From assembly GCF_000497205.1 (NCBI RefSeq), contig NZ_AYJW01000001.1, positions 62,001 through 126,000 on the forward strand: a DNA stretch of 64,000 bases, in the 5' to 3' direction. How positions within the stretch are numbered: position 1 is the stretch's first letter; every line of letters begins with the position of its first letter. Position numbers and translations under genes: made by a program. Under the pieces are notes generated by a model. It searched no databases. It was not told the origin of the DNA and saw only the letters and a program-made list of their open reading frames with translations. Source of the DNA: Saccharopolyspora rectivirgula DSM 43747 (GTDB lineage Bacteria > Actinomycetota > Actinomycetes > Mycobacteriales > Pseudonocardiaceae). This document shows positions 58,290 to 64,000 of this stretch, piece after piece.

Positions 58290-59441
58290 TCACAGAGCGG
58301 ACAGCTCCTGCCACTCCTCCCAGCTGAGCAGCCAGTCGTAGACGTCGTAACCGGGTTCCATGTCCGATCCGGAACCGGTCACCTCGACCGGGTCACCGAT
58401 CAGCGCGCTCTCGAAGAACTCCTTGGCATCGGCGGCGCTGAGGTTGATGCACCCGTGCGAGTTGTTGACCTCGCCCAGGGCCCAGGAGTTCTCCTCGTTC
58501 TCGTGGATGTACTCGCCGTGGTTGGAGAACCGGACCGCCCAGGTCTTGTAGACGTCGTAGCCGTACTCCTCGCTGGTCATCCGCTCCACCGGGCTCTTCG
58601 ACATCACGATGAACGTCCCGTTCGGAGTGTGCCGGCCCGGGTCGTACTCCGCGCCGTAGCTGGCCGGGTAGTCGGCGACCTGCTGCCCGTCCCGCTCCAC
58701 GACCAGCCGGTGCGTGTTCGGATCGGCTTTGACGATCTGGGCGCGCCCGATGTCGAACTCGGTGCTGATGTCCTCGGCGCCGAAAGCGCCGTCACCGTAG
58801 GGCAACCCGTACAGCTCCCCGGTCACCTTCACGTGCGTGTGCGGCGGCCAGTACTCCTTGGGGCGCCAGTCCACCTGGGTGTCCGACAGCCAACCCCAGG
58901 AACCTTCCACCGGAACTGAGGTCTCCACCGAGAGCGCCCGCTCGACAGCGGCTTTGTCCTTCACCGGTTGGTCGAAGGAAATCCGGATCGGCATGGCGAT
59001 GCCGACCTCGTCCCCGTCCTGCGGGGTGATGGTGGCCGACACCTCTTGTTCCGGCTGCGCGGTGCGGAAAGTCCCGCGCACCTCGACCGGCCGACCGTCC
59101 TGCCCGATCGCGTGCCCGTGCCAGCTGTAGGTGGCCCCGAAGCTCAGCGGAACGGTGGGCTGCCACACCGAACCGTCCGGGGAGAGCTCTCCCGGAACCG
59201 GTGCTCCGTTGGCGTCGAACAGCGCGATTTCGCGGAAGGAGCCGTGCTTGACCGTGGCCCTGATGGGACTGGCCGGAGCGACGTCCACGGCTCCGTCCCC
59301 GGGTTCGACGGCCACTGCGGCGGTGCGCGGAACTTCGGTGTTCTCCGCTCGAGTGGCGCTGCAGCCGCCGGCGACCACCGCCACGACCAACAGCCCGGTC
59401 AACACGCTCAAACGTGCTTTGATCCCCGGCTTCCCAAACAC
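58290..59441 (-). CDS. L,D-transpeptidase lipoprotein
   Basis: The 383-residue enzyme makes 3-3 peptidoglycan cross-links. It has a lipobox AGGC with C27, two immunoglobulin-like domains (about 40-130 and 130-235), and a YkuD catalytic domain with HTPNGTFIV, GEYIHENEENSW and SHGCINLS (H329, C331). The C-terminal extension ending near WLLSWEEW is typical of actinobacterial Ldt. GTG 59441 follows GGGGGGTGG. It is located by mshA and murB, like LdtMt5 in mycobacteria. Confidence 0.94.
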   Translation of the reverse strand: MFGKPGIKARLSVLTGLLVVAVVAGGCSATRAENTEVPRTAAVAVEPGDGAVDVAPASPIRATVKHGSFREIALFDANGAPVPGELSPDGSVWQPTVPLSFGATYSWHGHAIGQDGRPVEVRGTFRTAQPEQEVSATITPQDGDEVGIAMPIRISFDQPVKDKAAVERALSVETSVPVEGSWGWLSDTQVDWRPKEYWPPHTHVKVTGELYGLPYGDGAFGAEDISTEFDIGRAQIVKADPNTHRLVVERDGQQVADYPASYGAEYDPGRHTPNGTFIVMSKSPVERMTSEEYGYDVYKTWAVRFSNHGEYIHENEENSWALGEVNNSHGCINLSAADAKEFFESALIGDPVEVTGSGSDMEPGYDVYDWLLSWEEWQELSAL

Positions 59442-59678
59442 CAGACCACCCCCCAGTTGTGGCGTTCGGCCGGGCTGGTGCGGTGGCGCCCGCACCCCCC
59501 TCTACAGAGCAGTGAACCGGGCAAATGGAACAAATGCACACCGGGTGGTCGCACTCACACCTTTCCGGTTACCCACATCCCTTGCTACGACACACCTGGT
59601 CTGCGAAGGATGGCGCCCGACGGCCACCCCGGCCGTGCACTCGTCCACAACCGAAGAGCCCGCCGAGAGGAACGATTC

Positions 59679-60419
59679 GTGAGCAACTCGTCAGGCCGCA
59701 CAGCAGTCATCACCGGCGCCAGCTCCGGAATCGGCGAAGCGACCGCGCGTCGCCTGGCCGCGGAAGGCTTCAACGTGATCCTGGGCGCTCGCCGCGTGGA
59801 GCGGCTGCAGAAGATCGCGGACGAGATCGGCGGCACCGCCCTGCGCCTGGACGTCACCGACGCCGACTCGGTCGCCGCGTTCGTCGAGCAGATCCCGCAG
59901 TGCCACGTGCTGGTCAACAACGCCGGCGGCGCCAAAGGACTGGCCAAGATCGTCGACGCCGACGAGGACGACTGGCGCTGGATGTGGGAGACCAACGTGC
60001 TCGGCACCCTGCGGCTGACCAAAGCGCTGCTGCCGAAGCTGATCGAGTCCGGCGACGGGCACGTGGTGACCGTGACCTCCGTCGCGGCGAAGGAGATCTA
60101 CGACAACGGCGCCGGCTACACCTCGGCCAAGCACGCCGAAGGCGCCCTGCACCGGACGCTGCGCGGGGAACACCTCGGCGAACCGGTGCGCTTCACCGAA
60201 GTGGCCCCCGGACTGGTGGAAACCGAGTTCTCCGAAGTCCGGTTCAACGGCGACAAGGAACGCGCCGCCCAGGTCTACGCCGGGCTCACCCCGCTGACCG
60301 GTGACGACGTGGCCGACGTCATCGCCTTCGCGGTGACCCGCCCGTCCCACGTCAACCTCGACTACATCGAGGTCAAGCCGCGCGACCAGCACTCCGCCAC
60401 CAGGGCGCACCGCCGGTGA
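59679..60419 (+). CDS. Short-chain dehydrogenase/reductase
   Basis: The 246-residue classical SDR has the cofactor site TAVITGASSGIGEAT, NNAGG, the catalytic Ser in VTVTSVAAKEI and YTSAKHAEG (YxxxK). The RR after GAR in ILGARRVERLQ suggests NADPH. It ends AxLDYIEVKPRDQH, a stretch seen in YdfG-type serine dehydrogenases. The substrate is unknown. The GTG at 59679 has AGAGG 8 nt upstream. Confidence 0.9.
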   Translation: MSNSSGRTAVITGASSGIGEATARRLAAEGFNVILGARRVERLQKIADEIGGTALRLDVTDADSVAAFVEQIPQCHVLVNNAGGAKGLAKIVDADEDDWRWMWETNVLGTLRLTKALLPKLIESGDGHVVTVTSVAAKEIYDNGAGYTSAKHAEGALHRTLRGEHLGEPVRFTEVAPGLVETEFSEVRFNGDKERAAQVYAGLTPLTGDDVADVIAFAVTRPSHVNLDYIEVKPRDQHSATRAHRR

Positions 60420-60450
60420 CCCCGAACCGGTGTGGCCGGGCGACCCCCGG

Positions 60451-61443
60451 CTACACCGACAACCGGCGGGGGACCAGCAGCAGCTCGGCGTCCAGCTCCG
60501 CCAGCACGTCGGCGATCGGGCAGGCGAACCCCGTGCTCCCGTCCTCGACCCCGGCCACGTGCAACCCGACCACCCGGCCGTCCGCGTCGACCACCGCGGC
60601 ACCGGAATCCCCCGGGCCGCAATAGCATTCGCCGAGCGCAGCGATCCGGATCTGCTCCCGCAGCACGCGGACACCGAGCGTTTCCCCGTGGTCGATCCGC
60701 AACGTGGCGTCCACCGACGTCACCACCCCGGCGGTGAGCCCGGTCCCGTACCCGGTCTTGCGGACCCGACAACCGGGGTGCGCGTTGCCCATCCCGGTGA
60801 CCTGGCCGATGCCGGCTATCTCGGCGGCGGTGTCCACCCCGCTGGTGATGGTGACCGCCGCGGCGTCCACCCGCGCGGACAGCGCGGCCCGCGCCAGACC
60901 GGCGCACACCCGACCGGCTTCCGGGTCGGTCATCTGGTCCCCCACCGACCAGGCATCGTCCAGGCAGGCCACGTCGAACGTGGTCAGCCCCATCGGCACC
61001 CCGTTCCCGGTGACCAGCACCCCGAGGGTGCCGATCCGCCGGTAACCACCGGGCAACGGGACCGCGGGCGGCCGCATCCGCACGGTGCGGCGCGGGGAAA
61101 TGCCGCCACCGCCCCGAACCGTTCCGGTTCCCTTCCCCCTCGACCGGGGGACCACCTCTTTCGGGGAGCGGTGGATGTGCTGCAGCACCGGGCGTTCTTC
61201 AATAACATCGGTGCCGATACCGAATATCGTGGCCGGGACCCGGGCTTCCGGGGAAAGCTCGGGCAACGGCTTCTTGCTGGCGACCGACACCACGATGACC
61301 TGTTCGCCAGTGCACCGACCAGCCCGGCGCTTCACCCCGATGTCCACGGCGGTGACCCCGGGCAGGTCCAGCAACTGATCCTCCACCGCCCGTTTGACCG
61401 GGCGGATCGCTGCCCGGTCCCGCAACTCCCTGATGCTCAGCAT
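60451..61443 (-). CDS. Trypsin-fold protein without catalytic histidine
   Basis: 330 residues. The N-terminal 90 or so residues (VKRAVEDQLLDLPGVTAVDIG) resemble the leader of cytoplasmic trypsin-like proteins. The protease-like part has the serine motif GPGDSGAAVVDADG (S280) and the Asp region RVDAAAVTI (D193). The position where relatives carry SNNHV reads LTTFDVA (residues 153-159) and has no His. It is probably a binding or regulatory protein. ATG 61443 has GGAGGGG before it. It converges with the SDR gene. Confidence 0.7.
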   Translation of the reverse strand: MLSIRELRDRAAIRPVKRAVEDQLLDLPGVTAVDIGVKRRAGRCTGEQVIVVSVASKKPLPELSPEARVPATIFGIGTDVIEERPVLQHIHRSPKEVVPRSRGKGTGTVRGGGGISPRRTVRMRPPAVPLPGGYRRIGTLGVLVTGNGVPMGLTTFDVACLDDAWSVGDQMTDPEAGRVCAGLARAALSARVDAAAVTITSGVDTAAEIAGIGQVTGMGNAHPGCRVRKTGYGTGLTAGVVTSVDATLRIDHGETLGVRVLREQIRIAALGECYCGPGDSGAAVVDADGRVVGLHVAGVEDGSTGFACPIADVLAELDAELLLVPRRLSV

Positions 61444-61528
61444 GGTGGCCCCCTCCACTCCACCATTTAACACTCAGGGTGCTGGATCAGTCACTAAGAG
61501 TCACACTTACGGCCGTTCGTCGGCCCAC

Positions 61529-62656
61529 CTATTCCAGCGAACAGTCCACTAAGACTGGTTCCGGCACGAGCGAAACGCCGAACGCCTTGCGCACCCCGTC
61601 CCGGACCTCGCGAGCCAGCGCCAGCAAATCCTCCGTCGTGGCACCGCCCCGGTTGGTGAGCGCCAAAGTGTGCTTTGTGGACAAACGGACGGGAGCTTCC
61701 TCCCCCGGGTAGCCCTTCGGGAAACCGGCCCGCTCGATCAACCACGCCGCGGACAGCTTCGTGCCGCCCGGCGCCGGGAACTGCGGAATGCGCTGCTCCG
61801 GCCCGACCCGCTCCCGAATCCTCGCCAGGACCGCGTCGACCTCGTCGGGCGGAACGACCGGATTGGTGAAGAACGAGCCGGCGCTCCAGGTGTCCCGGTC
61901 CTCCGGGTCCAGCAACATCCCCTTCCCCCGGCGCAGTTCGAGCACGGCCTCCCGCGCCTCCGCGACGCCCACCTGCTCCCCGGGCTCGACCCCCAGCGTG
62001 CGCGCCAACTCCGCGTACTTGATCGGCTCGGAAAGACCGTCGTCCCGCAGCAGGAAGCGCACCCGCAGCACCACCGCCTCGTCGTTGTGCTTGAGCACGC
62101 TGCTGCGGTAGGCCAGCCCCAAGTCCTCGGCCGGCACCGTGCGCACCTGACCGCTGCGGCGGTCCAGCAGGTCCACCGAGACCAACCGCTCGGCCACCTC
62201 GACCCCGTAGGCACCCACGTTCTGCACCGGAGTCGCCCCGGTGAGCCCGGGAATGCCGGACAGGCACTCCAGCCCGCCCAAGCCCTTGCGCACCGTGTCG
62301 GCGACCACGTCGTCCCAGTCCTCACCGGCCTCGACGGTGAGCTGGACGCGCCCGTCGCTGATGCTGTCGTAGCTGCACCCCCGCGTGGCGATCCGCACCA
62401 CCAGGCCGTCGAAGCCGGCGTCACCGATCACCACGTTGGACCCGCCGCCCAGCACCAGCAGCCGCTTCCCGGCGGCGTCCGCGGCCCGGACCGCGTCGGC
62501 GATCTCCTCGGGGCGTTCGGCGACCACCAGCTCGGCCGGCGGGCCGCCCAGTCGCAGCGTGGTGTGGTTGGCCAGCGGAACGCGCTGGCTGGTCGGTTCG
62601 CCCGGCCGCGGGTTCTCGCGACGGGCCTGTTCAGCACCGGAGGTGGAGGGGTTCAC
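61529..62656 (-). CDS. murB: UDP-N-acetylenolpyruvoylglucosamine reductase
   Basis: FAD enzyme making UDP-MurNAc for peptidoglycan. The 375 residues have the N-terminal NHTTLRLGGPPAEL, VLGGGSNVVIGDAGFDGLVV, CLSGIPGLTGATPVQNVGAYG, YRSSVLKH, and the catalytic serine in AGSFFTNPVV with EQRIPQFPA. It is a type I MurB. GTG 62656 is the probable start; a 26-nt gap separates it from the divergent DUF2505 gene, so both promoters must overlap upstream sequence. Confidence 0.95.
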   Translation of the reverse strand: MNPSTSGAEQARRENPRPGEPTSQRVPLANHTTLRLGGPPAELVVAERPEEIADAVRAADAAGKRLLVLGGGSNVVIGDAGFDGLVVRIATRGCSYDSISDGRVQLTVEAGEDWDDVVADTVRKGLGGLECLSGIPGLTGATPVQNVGAYGVEVAERLVSVDLLDRRSGQVRTVPAEDLGLAYRSSVLKHNDEAVVLRVRFLLRDDGLSEPIKYAELARTLGVEPGEQVGVAEAREAVLELRRGKGMLLDPEDRDTWSAGSFFTNPVVPPDEVDAVLARIRERVGPEQRIPQFPAPGGTKLSAAWLIERAGFPKGYPGEEAPVRLSTKHTLALTNRGGATTEDLLALAREVRDGVRKAFGVSLVPEPVLVDCSLE

Positions 62657-62681
62657 GATTGCCAAAGGTAACCTCCGCACC

Positions 62682-63200
62682 ATGACACGCCGCATCGAGC
62701 ACCGCAGCACTTCCGGGTGGCCTGCAGCCGCAGTCCACGAGGCACTGGTCGATGTCGATTACCTCACGGAACGACTGCACGCGCTCGGAGGCTCGCGCGC
62801 GGAGCTGGTGCAGCACGAAACCACCGACGACGGCGTCCACTACCAGCTGCGCCACGGCATACGCAGCGAATCCCTGCCCGCCCTGGCCCGCTCCGTGGTG
62901 GCCGGCGACCTGGTCGTCGACCGCAGCGAGAGCTGGCGGCAGGCCGACGAGAACCACTACACCGGGGAAGTCGCCGCCGAGATCGCCGGTGCGCCCTGCA
63001 GCATCACCGGCTCGATGTGGCTGCGCGACCTGACCACCCCCACCGACTCCTCGACCAGCGAGCTGGTGTTCTCGGCGAAGGTCGACGTGAACCTTCCGTT
63101 CGTGGGCGGGAAGCTCGAAGAACTGGTGGCCAACCAGGTCGAACAGCTGCTGCTCGCCGAAGAGCGGTTCACCGAGGAATGGCTCGCCGCGCGCAAATGA
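62682..63200 (+). CDS. DUF2505 protein (START-like fold)
   Basis: A 172-residue DUF2505 protein, a lipid/ligand-binding START-like fold: MTRRIEHRSTSGWPAAAVHEAL, DVDYLTERLHALGG, and the C-terminal helix LPFVGGKLEELVANQVEQLL. It is divergent from murB, as in mycobacteria. Its stop overlaps the methyltransferase start as ATGA. The ligand is unknown. Confidence 0.88.
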   Translation: MTRRIEHRSTSGWPAAAVHEALVDVDYLTERLHALGGSRAELVQHETTDDGVHYQLRHGIRSESLPALARSVVAGDLVVDRSESWRQADENHYTGEVAAEIAGAPCSITGSMWLRDLTTPTDSSTSELVFSAKVDVNLPFVGGKLEELVANQVEQLLLAEERFTEEWLAARK

Positions 63201-64000
63201 GCCGAACATCACGCGGCAGCCGGCCCGTCGGCAACCCGACCAGGGGCACCACCAACCCCAACCGACTGCGCCGAGTGGACCGCTGGATCACCGGGACCCC
63301 GTGGATGCACAAAGCCATCCGCACCGCCGAACAGCCGGTGGTCGTGGACCTCGGCTACGGCGCCTCCCCGGTCACCACCCTGGAACTGGCCGCTCGCCTG
63401 CGCGCCGTCCGACCCGACGTGCGGGTCGTCGGCCTGGAGATCGACCTCGAACGGGTGGCCGCGGGGCAGCGGGTCGCCGACCCGCCCGCGCTGGAATTTC
63501 ACCTGGGCGGGTTCGAACTGGCCGGGTTCTCCGCGGACAACGGGGACTTCCCCGGGCCGGTGCTGGTCCGGGCGTTCAACGTGCTGCGCCAGTACAGCGA
63601 GCTCGAGGCCTGGAAGGCCTGGGAGGAGCTGTGCGCGCGGCTGTCCCCGGAAGGCCACCTGGTGGAGGGGACCTGCGACGAGATCGGCCGCCGCTGCTGC
63701 TGGGTGACCCTGGACCGCAGCGGTCCGCTGACCCTCACCCTGGCCTGCCAGCCGGCCCACCTCGACCAGCCCTCCGACCTGGCCGAGCGGCTGCCGAAGA
63801 CCCTCATCCACCGCAACGTGCCCGGGGAACGCGTCCACCAACTGCTGCGCGACCTGGACGTCTGCTGGGCGAAAGCAGCACCGCTGACCCCGTTCGGGCC
63901 GCGCGCCCGCTGGACCCGAGCGGTCGAGCTGTTCGCCGCGATGGGCTGGCCGGTGCGCGACCACCGGCGCCGCTGGCGAGCGGGCGAGGTGACCGTCGAC
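63197..64000 (+). CDS. Class I SAM-dependent methyltransferase-like protein, partial at its 3' end
   Basis: 268 residues before the edge, open to the last base. An Arg/Asn-rich leader, then VVVDLGYGASPVTTLELAARL (SAM motif I with GYGAS) and VRVVGLEIDLERVAAG (the acidic residue binding ribose), are seen. LVRAFNVLRQYSELEAWKAW follows. It carries the typical layout of a conserved actinobacterial methyltransferase; the substrate is unknown. Coupled to the DUF2505 gene by ATGA. The RRRWRAG end suggests the stop is close. Confidence 0.8.
   Translation, partial: MSRTSRGSRPVGNPTRGTTNPNRLRRVDRWITGTPWMHKAIRTAEQPVVVDLGYGASPVTTLELAARLRAVRPDVRVVGLEIDLERVAAGQRVADPPALEFHLGGFELAGFSADNGDFPGPVLVRAFNVLRQYSELEAWKAWEELCARLSPEGHLVEGTCDEIGRRCCWVTLDRSGPLTLTLACQPAHLDQPSDLAERLPKTLIHRNVPGERVHQLLRDLDVCWAKAAPLTPFGPRARWTRAVELFAAMGWPVRDHRRRWRAGEVTVD

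Overview
The window is high-GC actinobacterial DNA, with strong third-position GC, many GTG starts and ATGA or GTGA stop/start overlaps. Markers point to a filamentous actinomycete of the Pseudonocardiales type, such as a Saccharopolyspora or Amycolatopsis relative. These markers are mycothiol synthesis (mshA), menaquinone respiration with 14-subunit complex I, Rex, BldC, a BldN-like ECF sigma factor and the actinobacterial ribosomal protein bS22. The species cannot be fixed from sequence alone. Gene order closely resembles, from memory, the mycobacterial chromosome between murB and the menaquinone genes. I see no tRNA, rRNA, CRISPR array, insertion sequence or prophage.

Layout. 1-7532 (minus): the front of the complex I operon, nuoA-B-C-D-E-F-G, with nuoG running off the left edge. 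7533-9906: nuo leader, menJ-type reductase and menG. 10133-14489: an inositol monophosphatase relative, membrane proteins, a solitary PaaC-like protein and a badly frameshifted isochorismate synthase (menF) pseudogene. 14496-21207: a secreted M1 peptidase, then menD, menB, menE and menA. 21220-25437: lipoprotein, cysteine desulfhydrase-like enzyme, DUF4229 protein, bldC, a small membrane protein and a ParA/MinD-like ATPase. 25631-29828: cytochrome c maturation (ccsB, resB, ccdA, tlpA). 29825-40731: haem synthesis (hemL, hemB, hemD/cobA, hemC, hemA) with rex at its head and a tandem set of small membrane paralogues inside it. 41069-47017: glutaredoxin-like protein, BldN-like sigma factor, HAD phosphatase, acyltransferase, epimerase, bS22, HTH protein and proC. 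47159-51791: acyl-CoA ligase, thioesterase, TIM-barrel protein and an acidic membrane protein. 52350-55710: regX3, a frameshifted senX3, gpmA and osmC. 56269-64000: ybjN-like, mshA, L,D-transpeptidase, SDR, a trypsin-fold protein lacking its histidine, murB, DUF2505 protein and a partial methyltransferase.

How it works together. Most of the window builds one respiratory chain: complex I reduces menaquinone, the men genes make that quinone, and the hem and ccs genes make haem and attach it to cytochromes c. The redox sensor Rex appears to connect these parts. There is a 13/14 match to the Rex operator just upstream of menJ, whose transcript may continue into nuo, and a second site upstream of rex-hemA.

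Points deserving attention: the Rex site at menJ; a perfect 14-bp hairpin in the nuo leader; the decayed menF; a 4-bp deletion that breaks senX3 although its PHO-box-like repeats remain; a trypsin-fold protein without its catalytic histidine; an inositol-phosphatase-like protein lacking two metal-site aspartates; an orphan PaaC; and the tandem membrane family between hemB and hemL.
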